In this document: positions 54,053 through 64,000 of the stretch, piece after piece
How positions within the stretch are numbered: position 1 is the stretch's first letter
How the letters are laid out: every line of letters starts with the position of its first letter
Origin: Bathynomus jamesi
Lineage: Eukaryota > Arthropoda > Malacostraca > Isopoda > Cirolanidae
Assembly: GCA_023014485.1 (NCBI GenBank)
Contig: JAJOZX010009465.1
Location: 91,722-155,721, forward strand
Length of the DNA: 64,000 nucleotides
Direction of reading: 5' to 3'
Position numbers and translations under genes: made by a program
The notes under the pieces: generated by a model
Told to the model about the DNA's origin: nothing
Databases searched by the model: none
Seen by the model: the letters and a program-made list of their open reading frames with translations, nothing else

Positions 54053-54152
54053 GTGTGTACAAAATTTTCCCTGGCACCCGTTGCCATTGGTACCTCCTCG
54101 GTATGGGCCGCAAGGCCTTTTGAGGTACTTCTTTCCTTGTAACTCCTTGTAA

Positions 54153-54289
<137 letters not shown>

Positions 54290-55189
54290 CAGGGCGTCCC
54301 AAAAAAATGTATACACACTTTAAATACTTATAAAGGCAGTGTTTATTAAAATACATTTCATTTTCAAAATGTAATAGAATCTACAGACATTATTTAATTG
54401 TTTTGTCAACGCCTGTTTTCAAACTGACGTCCGTTCTGGTCCAGGCACTGCTGATAACGCGAAGCAATGGAATCGCAAACATCACGAAACATTTCGTTTG
54501 GTATTTGTGTGCATTCTCGTTCAATGGCTGCTCTCAATTCAGCGACTGTTGCAGGTTTTATAGCGTAGACTTTGTCTTTTAAGTATCCCCATAAAAAAAA
54601 GTCTAGTGGTGTGAGGTCTGGTGAACGCGGAGGGTATTCTACGAAACCCCTTCGTCCAATCCACATCCACATCGTGCCAAGTACCACTCGCAATACTCCA
54701 CTCTTCGGTCCGGATCATCTTCATTAATAGCATGGACTAATCTTGGAATGTAAGTTTTCCATTGACAGCGCTTCAAAATGCGTTGGACAGACGATTCTGA
54801 AATTCCTACCTCACGACTCGCTTGCCGCACAGATTTTCTTGGACTTTGGTGATACGTTTCCAGTATCTTTCTTGCTTTGTGGGGCTTGTCGATGTCCGTG
54901 GTCTTCCGGAACGCTTCTTGTGGACATTCTGAACAGTTCCATCGGCTTCAAACTTATCTCTAATTCGAGTGATGGTAAGTCGCGTTGGTGGATCTGTTTG
55001 AAACTCCCTCCTAAACTGTCTTTGCACTTCAACTGCGTTTTCACACTTCCAGTAGCATTTTAGAATGAATTTCCTTTGTTCAAAGCTTAGTCTGACTGCC
55101 ATTATTAATTCTAATGGGTTTAACTTGGAAAGAAAGATCAATTGAGCTATCAGCTGTTAAAGTGTGTATACATTTGTTTGGGACGCCTG
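54290..55189 (-). mobile_element. Mariner-type deletion derivative, copy 2
   Basis: Near-identical to 30069-30979 over its whole length, with the same terminal sequence (CAGGGCGTCCC; right end has lost one C: GGGACGCCTG) and the same internal deletion junction. TA-rich flanks. Confidence 0.85.
54406..55105 (-). pseudogene. Mariner-type transposase, core deleted, frameshifted
   Basis: Same protein pieces as at 30184-30887: [28 protein letters not shown] and the C-terminal half with SPDLTPLDFFLWGYL. It has an additional one-base loss at ~54868 relative to copy 1. The first two catalytic Asp residues are missing, as in copy 1. Confidence 0.8.
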
Positions 55190-55194
55190 TATAT

Positions 55195-55745
55195 ATATAC
55201 TGTTATTAGTACTGACTGAGGCTGTACATCGTACTAGGCTTTGAATGATATGAATAAGTGCAGTGAAAGTTTTGGGCCAGTGAAATTTTATACTGCTATT
55301 TACAAACGGTTACAGGTATTTGCTTATTAAACCTTTGGAGGCCTGGATCATTAAAAGAAAAAAGCTGCCATGCTATGGGTCTATACTATACAGCGTCTAA
55401 CTACTGGGCTGTACTGTATGTATATGATAGAACCTAGAAGTTATTAAGGCTTTTGAGCACAATACATGATTAAAAAATACCACGTTTAATTAAATTACTA
55501 TTTATAATTTGTGAAAGACAACAATAAAGGTCTATTAATTTGAAATAGCACCCAAGTAACAAAAAATATTATTAAAGAGTTGTTTTGTATTTTTGGGTTG
55601 TGAAAGGCTTTAATGATAGAACATTGATTATGTGCTATTTCACATGCCTCATATAGGCTGTCCTCTTTTTATAATGAAATAACAGCTGAATTAAACTTTA
55701 TTGTAAGTACTGGGGTAAGTACTTAAATTTGGTTTACCGTGCAGT
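55195..55745. other. No recognised features
   Basis: AT-rich sequence with no supported ORF or repeat. Confidence 0.45.
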
Positions 55746-55750
55746 TTTTG

Positions 55751-56444
55751 TTTGAAAGAACAAACAGGATTCCAATACATCACAACCCTGGCCCCTCGTG
55801 ATGGCTTTCTGTCACGAGCTTGATAATTATATTATCTAGGCCGTTTTTTTGAGACCTTACCGGTCTAATGGGTGATGGTGCTCTCTATGGTTGTGAGGTA
55901 TGGCATGTATTTTTGATATGCGGCTGTGTATGAAGGGGATTGTGAGGTATTGTAAGGGCTTGCATCTATTTTGTTATAATAGAATTGTGTTAATTCTCCG
56001 TGTACGTTATATGCTTGCTGAGATGGGGCTATGTGTAATTGCGAGGTATTCTAAGGTTGCTTTTATTTTTGGGGATAGAACTGCGTTAATTCACCTTTAC
56101 ATGCGCCCTATACGACTAGCTGTGAGGCGAATGGCTGCCTTCTAAACTTGATGGCTGTGATGCTGAAGGCAGCATCATGCGATGCTCCATGGCTACGAAT
56201 GGATGGACCTTCTCTCTCTCCTTGTGTTTTATTTTAGGCTACCCACATTTACATGCATACACACCTACATACATATGTATATATTTTTGGGTGGGCCTGA
56301 GCAGCCAGGTTGGGTTACCCCTGGAGTTCACATACACACAACTCATATATACATAGCTTTTTATACATACACACCCACATATATATATATTTTTTTGTGG
56401 GCCTGAGCAGCCACGTTAGGTTACCCCTTGGAGTTCACATACAC

Positions 56445-56479
<35 letters not shown>

Positions 56480-56590
56480 TTTGGGGGGTGTCAAAACATC
56501 CTCATCATGTTGCATGCAATGTTGCATTGCAATTGCACTCGAGGTTTTTGGGGTAATACTACTAGGAAGATTGTTTCAGACTTGAGTAGA
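55751..56590 (-). repeat. Dispersed repeat R1, uninterrupted inverted copy
   Basis: Reverse complement of 24582-25150 (55751-56250) and of 22865-23045 (56285-56560). The segment 'gggcctgagcagcc' is duplicated here (56289 and 56402). This locus lacks the SINE array found between the two parts at the other locus. Open frames across it show no family motif. Confidence 0.7.
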
Positions 56591-56879
56591 TGAAAAATTG
56601 AAATACCGATTAACTCTTGCGTTAGAGAGTTAGACAAAAAAGGAATGAGAACGTGTAGAAAGTCTTGTACTGCGTACTCTCCTTAAAGGATGAAGCATGC
56701 AGTTAGAGAGTTCAGAAGAGCAGTGTCCGTTATAATAGCAATAGTAAAGAGAGAGTGAGGCAAGTCAATAAGAGCGAGGAACTGATGAGACGAAAAAAAA
56801 CCTTTGATTCAGCGACAGCAACTGAGTGGGGATGAAGAAACTGCGGAGCCGGTACAGCACACCTAACCACTTAGAAGCT

Positions 56880-57430
56880 GTTTTAGAGAATGTATGCGAT
56901 CTTTCAAGAAAGATCACGAGAAAAGGAAACTCCAAGAATGTTAAGAGAAGAGGAAGGATTGAGTTGAAGGAGGTAAGGGGAAGGTAAGAGGATAGTCGTG
57001 TGAAAGATTGTGACGAGTAGACAGATGAAGAAACTGAGTTTCAGAGGCATTGAAAGCCACAAGGTTTTCTCTGAGCCAATCAGAGATAGTAGAAAGTTCA
57101 CAGGTCAGGTGCCATAGCCGTCTCACGCGAAGGATGGGGTGACTGTTGAGAGGGTCGTTTTGAGAAGCGGGTGGAGAAGTGAAGGGTGGGACCATCGACA
57201 TAAGAGTGGATAGGACAGGAAGCGCAACTTAATAGAACATTGATAAGTAAGAGGTAAAGAGTAGGTGACAGGACAGAGCCCCGAGGAATACCATTATTAA
57301 TAGCTTTAGGAGAACAATGGCTCTCTACAACCGCAGCTGTAGATCGGCCGAAAAGGAAATCAGAGATGAAGGCACAGATAGAAGGATAGAAACCGACTGT
57401 ACAACTTCTATCCTACAGGGTGTTTATAAA
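56880..57430 (-). pseudogene. LINE reverse transcriptase fragment with altered active site
   Basis: The minus strand reads DFLFGRSTAAVVESHCSPKA, then INNGIPRGSVLSPTLYLLLI, then SYVDGPTLH, then TISDWLRENLVAFNASETQF and, in another frame, SSSLNILGVSFSRDLS. This is the RT palm and thumb of a jockey-like LINE. The catalytic motif, normally [FY]ADD, reads YVDG, so the second Asp is lost. Truncated on both sides. Confidence 0.7.
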
Positions 57431-57717
57431 CTTCTGCAACCCAATATATACAGTATAATGCTATATACACTGCGTTGCGCAACTTACTACATATTCGAAA
57501 TGTGATTTCCCCCTTATTAATTTCCCCTTTACAGCAGATGGGTCTGTTTATTCAGGTGTGATATAATTAATCAAGTTTCGTTCGCTGATGTGTCTATAAT
57601 TGCAGATGTCATAATTATGCAGTGCAGTGCAGGTTTGGCCAATGTTAATTATTCACAACGCGTTATTGTAACATGCGATTGAAGTTTACTTGAACTGAAT
57701 GCTGTTTTTAGTGTTAT

Positions 57718-57718
<1 letters not shown>

Positions 57719-57790
<72 letters not shown>
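57719..57790. repeat. (CT)n then (TA)n compound microsatellite
   Basis: CT 57719-57744, then TA to ~57788. Confidence 0.95.
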
Positions 57791-57792
<2 letters not shown>

Positions 57793-57844
57793 GTATATGA
57801 TGAATTTCACAATTAAACACATGAAATGAATGAATGATGCAAAC

Positions 57845-57955
57845 CCGCAAGGAAAAAGAAAAATTATTCCAAGGCCTTTTGTGTTTTCATTCTCTGACGA
57901 GGTGTGCTGCTGAATACACAAAAGGCCTTGGAATAATTTTTCTTTTTCCTTGCGG
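57845..57955. repeat. Perfect 40-bp-arm palindrome
   Basis: CCGCAAGGAAAAAGAAAAAT... at 57845 is mirrored exactly by ...ATTTTTCTTTTTCCTTGCGG ending 57955, with a ~30-nt loop containing 'ctctgacgaggtgtgctgct'. It could be the collapsed end of an inverted-repeat retroelement. No coding content. Confidence 0.75.
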
Positions 57956-57978
57956 ATTTCCATCATATATTGTATATA

Positions 57979-58272
57979 GGGTGTCCCATAAGGCCAGTCG
58001 TATAGGAAAATTTATTTTAAATAAACTTAAAAAATTAAAACATTAGAACTAAGACAAATGTTCAAATTACAGTTACACTCCTGAGGAAAAGGCGGAGGCC
58101 TTTTCCTCACGAGTGTAACTCGCTTCCATATTAGCTATTGCGTTATTCTACCTGCAATGAAAAAAGTTTCCAAAACAAGACATCAATTGAACATTTGTTT
58201 TAGTTCTGATGGATTACTTTTGTAAATTTAATTAAAATAAATTTTCCTATAAGATCAGACTTATGGGACACC
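57979..58272. mobile_element. ~295-bp MITE with mariner-like ends
   Basis: Left GGTGTCCCATAAGGCCAGTC and right (complement) GGTGTCCCATAAGTCTGATC share ~40 bp of inverted repeat, including 'taggaaaatttattttaa'. TA-rich flanks. It contains a smaller internal palindrome (gagtgtaact...agttacactc around 58065-58110). No ORF. Confidence 0.75.
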
Positions 58273-58274
58273 AT

Positions 58275-58297
58275 ATTATATAATATATATATATTAT

Positions 58298-58351
<54 letters not shown>

Positions 58352-58643
58352 TGGTAAGACCTCTTTAAAAGAATTAATATACTTAGAAGGACAGACTGGT
58401 TTACTTTTCGAAAAGGACCAAAACACTGTTCCAAACACCAAAATAATATCCTTCTTCCACACTGACGAAATCACCAATAAATTAGTACTTGCAACACCAA
58501 CATCAACACCAAAAAATTATCATACAATCTCCAGTATAGAGTACCAAACGCAACGGCAACAAAATATGCACCACCACTAACGGTATGTGACGCCAAACTC
58601 ATTCAACACGTCCACCTCCTTGCAGACATATCGTTCAATTCAT

Positions 58644-58678
<35 letters not shown>

Positions 58679-58860
58679 ATAAACCTGAAGTGAAATATAG
58701 ACAGTTCAATAAATGTAAAATTAAAATTAGATAAGGATCAGAATATGGAAAGAATGAAGAATTGATTTGAACTCAGGAAACTGTCAGATTTCGAATCGGA
58801 GTGAGAAAAATTGACAGAAGAACATGAAATGTATTTGAAATAATGTCAATCTCTTTTCAT
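58275..58860. other. TA tract, (AC)n and unannotated sequence
   Basis: TA-rich tract to ~58350, then ACC/CAA-rich sequence without an open frame, with (CA)n at 58646-58673. Nothing else recognised. Confidence 0.5.
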
Positions 58861-61560
58861 TGACAGATACAGATATACAGGAATTACTGAACCTAATAGA
58901 CAAAGCACATACCGAAATGCTATTTTTGTCAAGGACACATTTACAAAACTGCAAACTCGGCTATGATGATTGATGATATATGGCAGACTTTGAAGTACAA
59001 TATGATCCAAAAAAGGTGTTCCCAGAAGTAACTTGTAACATAACTGTTTTTATGAGAACATCTTTGTTTTGGGTAATCACCTTTTTGGGGGGGATTACTT
59101 GTAATTACTTATTACAAATGAGTAATTACAATATATTTAGAGCAAGCAAGTTAATTAGCAAATCAGGAAGATGCTCTATAGGCCTACATCTAAGAAATAT
59201 CCACAATGGCGAAGTATTAGTTAGCTAGTCAAACAGGAGGGTTACGTCTTGGTATCGTCCCAAACTGCATTCTGTTTAATCATCGGAGTTAAGCGATGAT
59301 GAGTCTGTTCAGTAGTTCAATCTTCTGTGTTTAGATGATGTAGCGACTCGTGGTTCACATTCCCTCTGTCACATAACCTTTGATGTTAAAGAGGAGGTTA
59401 AATAACCCTAAAACACACGCAACTCAACTTACATTTGAGATACTGAAAAGTAAAGAATTAAAACTTATTTATAATCGTTTACAAACATCCGAAAGCAACA
59501 GAAGAAATTCTAAATTTACTATAAATGAAAATGACGCTATATTAAGATAAATGATGACTCCATTATCAAACATATTAATAGGTGGCGACTTAAATTTTTC
59601 TTTAATCACAAGGGAAAGGAGTAATGATGTGGGTTATGTAAGAAATTTCCATGATAATACATCAAAAGAAGATCGAATTCAAGCACAGATGCTATTCAAA
59701 TTTATGAAGAAATGCACTTATGCCCAAGAAGTACTGAATCTGATTATGACGAGTAACAACGCCATGATAATTAATGTAAATGTTGTCCTAAGATGTATTT
59801 CTAATCAAAACTTCGTGAGATTAGATGAGATGAAACCTAAAGAAGGCTTACTTAAATTATTAAATTTTAATTCTAACAAAAATGAACTGAAAAATCTTGA
59901 ATGTAAAAATTAAAGAAATTAACTGGAAAATTTTGTTTGAAAATAAAAAGTGAGCAGAATGCCTCTCCAAAAGAGAAAACAAAAGAGAGCAGATATTAAT
60001 TACTACAATGTATGTTAAAAAAAGACAAGTCATAAAGAAAAAGAGATCAAAACCCCATTTTGAAAAAGGAGTAACGAAATTAAACGAAACAGATATTAAT
60101 TTGTTACAAACATTCATTTGGAAATTTCTCGATGAAGACTATAAAGACTTGATGCAAGAACTATAAAGAATAATACAAAATATTTCTACACTTTCTCAAT
60201 AGCAAAGACGAAAAGCAACGAAAAGATTAGACATTTGAAAAGTAGTAACCGAGCTCGCATAATCCCTCAAAATGAGCAAACTATTTAATGATAAATTTTA
60301 GTAGTGTTTCGTCTACCGAAATTCAAAATGAAATTGGAAATTCACTTCTTTTTAAACTAATGCGCAAAAAGTAAGGAATGATTCAAGCAAAAACCCACTC
60401 TGTGATATTGATTTCTCAGAAAGAGGCACAATACACTATCTCAACTGCGAGCAATTTCAGCGCCAGGGATTGACTCAAGAAATGCTAAGTTTCCAAAGCA
60501 ATGCAAAGAAAGGATAGTAGAGTCACTCTACATATATACGGTGAAGGGCATCACTTGACGTTGACTTAATCTCGCTCTCCTAAATTGGCAAACATTGCTC
60601 CTATTTATAAAGAAAGAACAAAGCCATACCGAAACGAAATGCTATCGATCGATAACACTTACGTCACACTTAAAAAGTTTCTGAAAGAATAGTCAAGGCT
60701 AAAAAGTATATTACTTGGGAAAAAGGTATTATGTAACTTAATCCAGCGCTATTTATAGAACAAGATGTTGCATATTTATTGCAATTATTAGATCACTAAG
60801 ATAAAATTCTAGAAGCCTTGTAGCATAGTATATGGCTTAATGACAACAAACTATCCTTAAATATTAAGAAAACAGCTTACATAGTCATCACAAAAGAGAA
60901 ATCGTTGCCCTTTTTAAACCTACATATAAATTCATTCCCTTTTCAGCGAGTGCAATCCGCCAAACTTTTGAGAATTACCATTGATTCAAATCTCTCATTT
61001 AAATAGCACACTGAAGATCTACGCAACAAATTAGCCAAGGTCTCATTCATAATTACGAGAGCAGGTGCAGCACTCCCAAAACAGGTTATTTGATCCATAT
61101 ACTTCACCATGGTGTATCCACACCTATAATACTGCATTGTTCTCACGGAAGCACACGTCAGTATTCGCTACAGCCATTGGTAATAATTGAAAAAGATTGA
61201 TTAAAGAAATCTATAAATCGAACAAGCACAATGAAAGTACAGATCAAATGTTCCACGAGTTAAAAATTCTCAAACTAGGAGAACTCTACAAACTAAACAT
61301 AGCCTCATATATGTATCAAATCGTCCATAATACTGCTCCAGAAATCATCCAAAACAAAATATTAGCTTCCCAAACACAACCCTACTTTAACATAGGACAA
61401 TCAAACACGTACATCAGAAAAACGAATTATATTCTAGATTGTGCGACTAGATCCTTATCCTCAACGGGTCCAAACCTTTAGAATTCACTCGATCAAGAGA
61501 TAAAATAATCTAGAACATTGAAAATCTTCCAAAGGAAACTGAAGACAAATTCATCAAATC
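58860..61560 (+). pseudogene. Heavily decayed LINE (endonuclease-RT fossil)
   Basis: Ordered fragments on the plus strand: TDTDIQELLNLIDKAH then EMLFLSRTHLQNC (58865-58970; compare LINE D ACLTETHLKDC), SNILIGGDLNFSLI (59565-59606; compare MICGDFNFPF), EDRIQAQMLFKFMKKCTYAQ and LNLIMTSN, then near 60590 KLANIAPIYKE, then SFIITRAGAALPKQV and YPHL.YC (61045-61135), and finally FHELKILKLGELYKLNIASY and TGPNL.NSLDQEIK (61200-61510). Stops and shifts are frequent, and the catalytic FADD segment is not recognisable. A 5S-derived SINE interrupts the endonuclease part. Confidence 0.65.
59241..59412 (+). repeat. 5S rRNA-derived SINE inside the LINE fossil
   Basis: AATCATCGGAGTTAAGCGAT and GAGTCTGTTCAGTAGTTCAA follow the 5S box A and intermediate-element order. 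The body CGACTCGTGGTTCACATTCC... GAGGAGGTTAAATAACCC parallels the 10131 copy (CGACCCGTGGTTCGGATCCC ... GGGGGTTACACAACCCC). Confidence 0.7.
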
Positions 61561-61564
61561 ATAC

Positions 61565-62274
61565 AAGCCATAATTCTGTACCCCCTGTTTTATTTCCCTC
61601 AAATTAAATTATATTCCAATATACTCTTATTTCCATCATAATAAATTAATCTATATTTCTATATAACAAAACAAAAAATAATAATAAATGGTAAAATAAA
61701 ATAAAATATACGCAAGGTCAAGGTATCTAAGGTTAAGATACTCAGTTAGCAAAGTAATTAATATAATAATTAATATTTCAATATTTAATTATATAAGTAT
61801 TTAATATTTAATTATATTTCATTGTCTAATATCCCAGTAAATACGAAAGTATAATTTCAGCTGAATACCTACATATACAGTACGTAATTATGTGTAGTTA
61901 TGTGAATGTGTAATCTTAGATGACTACCCATATTGTATAAATTTCTCAACATATGTTTGTAGCTTACAACAGATAATCTCCATGTACTTTTCTCTCTTGT
62001 CTTTAAAACTAGTGTAGGCCCTACATAACTTCGCTGCTCTGCATTATCTAATAAGATTTATCATACAACGCCATTCTGCCAAAAAAGCATAAAATTTGTT
62101 TGTTAATGGCAGTTCTATGCTATGTAAGTAAATGAAGGCATTACGTTCCATTTATCTGAAGGGTACAGTGGGCATGTGTGTATATATGTATGCGGGTGCG
62201 TATTTGTGGGTATACATGCACGGACCTGTGTATGCGTCTGTATGTATGTATGTATGAACATATGTGTATGGGTG

Positions 62275-62275
<1 letters not shown>
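61565..62275. other. AT-rich sequence, no supported gene
   Basis: No coding or structural motif noticed, except TATG/GTGT-rich low complexity at 62170-62275 and a TA tract at 62276-62311. Confidence 0.5.
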
Positions 62276-62314
<39 letters not shown>

Positions 62315-62354
62315 GGAATATGAAAACAAGAGATACGACTCTCAACATTTATAT

Positions 62355-62395
62355 GCCAAACGTTTCGGTCCGCTCAGGGGCCATCTTCAGTGACT
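62355..62395 (-). ncRNA. Hammerhead ribozyme of PLE2
   Basis: Minus strand: AGUCA (stem I 5'), CUGAAGA (core), a GC-rich stem II (GGCCC...GGACC with one A-C mismatch), GAAA (core), minimal stem III A-C-G-U, U17, then UGGC (stem I 3', pairing with GUCA including one G-U). All invariant core bases are present. The layout equals the PLE1 motifs although the sequence is independent. Confidence 0.65.
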
Positions 62396-62689
62396 AAATA
62401 GAAGCATCTAAAAATAATCATAAAACTAAAGTAAATACAAATGTCAAACTGACGATAATAAAATCTAACACAAAAAAAGTTAAAAAGTTGCTAAAAAACT
62501 ATCTGGATTATAAAACAAAATAAAAGTAAAATTAAAATAAAAGTAAAATTAAAACAAACTAAAATTTCAAAAATTAAAAGTTTAAAAATGTTAATTTAAA
62601 AATTTAAAAAGGACTAACCTGGATGGTAAAAGTTACAAATAACAAGTGGAGAGAAAGGAAAAAACAACTTAAGTTAGTGCGTTGGTTAC

Positions 62690-63655
62690 GTTTAAAAGGT
62701 GTTGGTTGGTTAGGAAGTATGTAATTTTATCGAGGAAAGGCTATCGTTTAGTTCAGGATTTAATTTCTTGATAAAAAGGGATTCTAAAATTTTTAAGATC
62801 AAGTGAATTAGGAGCAGACGACAAAATCGCAAGGAGTCCTGGGGGCACGGGTGGTCATGGGTCTCTGAATGATGCCGAATAGCAGAGGATTCAGGAGTGA
62901 AAGAGGGCGAGAAGTTCGATAAGAAAAACCCAAATGCTTCGAAATCCTAAGTTTTAACTGTAGGCAGTCTGCCCCACATAACGACTTTGGCAGTTCGCCA
63001 CATGTATAAATAAATAACAAAGGATCTCAAAAGCACGGGGAGGTGATTTATGGCGAAAAAAGGATTGCAGAGAATTAGAATTAGAATTAATGATTATAAA
63101 GTTCGCATTGAGGAAGTGTCTGTCCAAAATAGAGTGGACATCTTTATTAAGTTGAAAAGTAGTTGGCTAAAATGGAAGCTTAAGATAAACCTTCTGTTTC
63201 GGAACCGTGGAGTGAATTATTTTAGGTGAATATAGGTATTTAAAAATTTAGAAATTAAAGCCTCAAAAGTCAAAGTACAATAAAATTATAGTTGAAAAAT
63301 CTCTTAAGATACTGAATTTCTAAGTCAAATAAGACCAACTTGAACAAAGGTGATAGGCTCTAAAGATACGACTTTTAATACTAGCCAGCTAAAAACTAAG
63401 TGGAATATTGCTGAAAAATGAGTACCGAGTTGGGTAGTAGGGTTTTCTGTACACTGTGTTGAAAAGCCTGTACTGTGTTATTTATGGTAACATCAAGAAA
63501 CGAAATTTATTGTATTGTTCTACTTCCATAGAGAATTTAATATTAGGATGCTTAGTATTAATGTAATTTAAAAATAAAGGGGCATGATCTTTATGCTTAA
63601 AAATGACAAAAAATCATCTACATAACGTTTAAATAAATAGGTTTAAAATCAAGCG
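62690..63655 (-). pseudogene. PLE2 reverse transcriptase end and GIY-YIG endonuclease, broken
   Basis: The RT part near 63655-63480 mirrors the plus-strand reading KRYVDDCFVIFKHKDH and ISFLDVT, but with disruptions. Further along, different frames give CQSRYVGQTAYS (YVG of the endonuclease), LKLRISKHLGFSYRTSRPLS, SAIRHHSETHDH and LNDSLSSIKL, a typical PLE endonuclease end. Multiple frameshifts. Confidence 0.65.
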
Positions 63656-63692
63656 GGCAATCCCTCAGCCCACTTCTCGTGGAAGAGTGGTG

Positions 63693-64000
63693 AGGGATGC
63701 CGCTTGATTTTAAACCTATTTTATTTAAACGTTATGTAGATGATTGTTTTGTCATTTTTAAGCATAAAGATCATGCCCCTTTATTTTTAAATTACATTAA
63801 TACTAAGCATCCTAATATTAAATTCTCCTATGGAAGTAGAAAATACAATAAAATTTCGTTTCTTGATGTTACCTAAATAAACACAGTACAGCTTTTCAAC
63901 ACAAGTATACAGAAAACCAACTACTACCCAACTCGTACTCATTTTTCAGCAATATTCCATATTTAAGCTGGCTAGTATTAAAAGTCGTATCTTAGAGCCT
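63693..64000 (+). pseudogene. PLE2 RT fragment, inverted arm
   Basis: The plus strand reads LDFKPILFKRYVDDCFVIFK (catalytic RYVDD), then YINTKHPNIKFSYGSR and ISFLDVT, followed by sequence matching 63353-63480 in reverse complement. The arm is truncated by the window end. Confidence 0.75.

Larger units (their letters stand above)
49450..54150 (+). mobile_element. LINE copy C (CR1-like), most complete copy
   Basis: Contains 5' region, ORF1 (50232-51444), ORF2 (51450-54052) and the 3' region ending in CCTTGTAACT repeats at ~54150, followed by CT and TA tracts. Esterase-type ORF1 plus APE endonuclease and RT is the known CR1 organisation. Several small deletions break ORF2. Confidence 0.8.
62312..64000 (-). 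mobile_element. Penelope-like element PLE2, with terminal palindrome cut by the window edge
   Basis: On the minus strand: RT end (63655-~63300), GIY-YIG endonuclease region (~63030-62690) and a 3' region with a hammerhead (62355-62395). At 63353-64000 the RT segment is repeated in inverted orientation, forming a head-to-head palindrome centred near 63675. The plus-strand arm continues beyond the window. Confidence 0.75.

Noticed and set aside
57845..57955. Hammerhead ribozyme in the palindrome loop (CTGACGAG present)
   Set aside because: The second core box GAAA is missing at the required place (the sequence reads ACACAAAA), so the fold is not supported.
62115..62348. 77-codon frame rich in THTH/IYIY
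   Set aside because: Microsatellite translation (TATG/GTGT and TA tracts).

Overview
This window is repeat-dominated nuclear DNA of an invertebrate, most likely an arthropod and plausibly a decapod crustacean. The grounds are a run of the arthropod telomere-type pentamer TTAGG at 10828-10871, many long (TA)n and (CT)n microsatellites, 5S rRNA- and tRNA-derived SINEs, Penelope-like elements (PLEs) with hammerhead ribozymes, and CR1/jockey-type LINEs. The host assignment is inference. I found no convincing host gene; nearly every long reading frame belongs to a transposable element (TE).

Layout. 1-3890: PLE remnants with inverted pseudo-LTRs, LINE scraps and two facing hammerhead ribozymes. 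3892-5359: a deleted mariner-type element carrying an 897-bp hAT deletion derivative with an 8-bp target duplication. 5362-7852: a large transposase-like gene (P1) of a type I cannot assign. 7907-10918: MITEs, long inverted repeats and a 5S-derived SINE. 12300-14640: a LINE reverse transcriptase split at a TA by a nearly intact mariner-type element (12454-13820). 15424-16386: a deleted Tc1-like element. 17590-22020: two opposed LINE copies. 22690-25150: a dispersed repeat split by a tandem tRNA-SINE array. 25771-27831: P2, a decayed relative of P1. 28230-30979: a fold-back element, SINEs and a mariner deletion derivative. 30985-34187: P3, the best-preserved member of the P1/P2/P3 family. 36741-40825: an almost intact LINE whose ORF1 carries CCCH zinc fingers. 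41135-44768: a hAT element with a Tigger/pogo element inside. 47391-54150: two CR1-like LINE copies, one with a GDSL-esterase ORF1. 54290-55189: a second copy of the mariner deletion derivative. 55751-62300: repeats, MITEs and LINE fossils. 62310-64000: a second PLE with its own hammerhead and a head-to-head palindrome.

How the parts relate. Autonomous-type genes (mariner, Tigger, LINE D, P3) sit among their deletion derivatives, MITEs and SINEs. Most elements abut (TA)n tracts, which seem to be preferred or tolerated insertion sites. The strongest candidate for something under-described is the P1/P2/P3 family: three divergent proteins sharing an ordered core, a proposed D-D-E triad and a common 5' terminus TAGGGTG.
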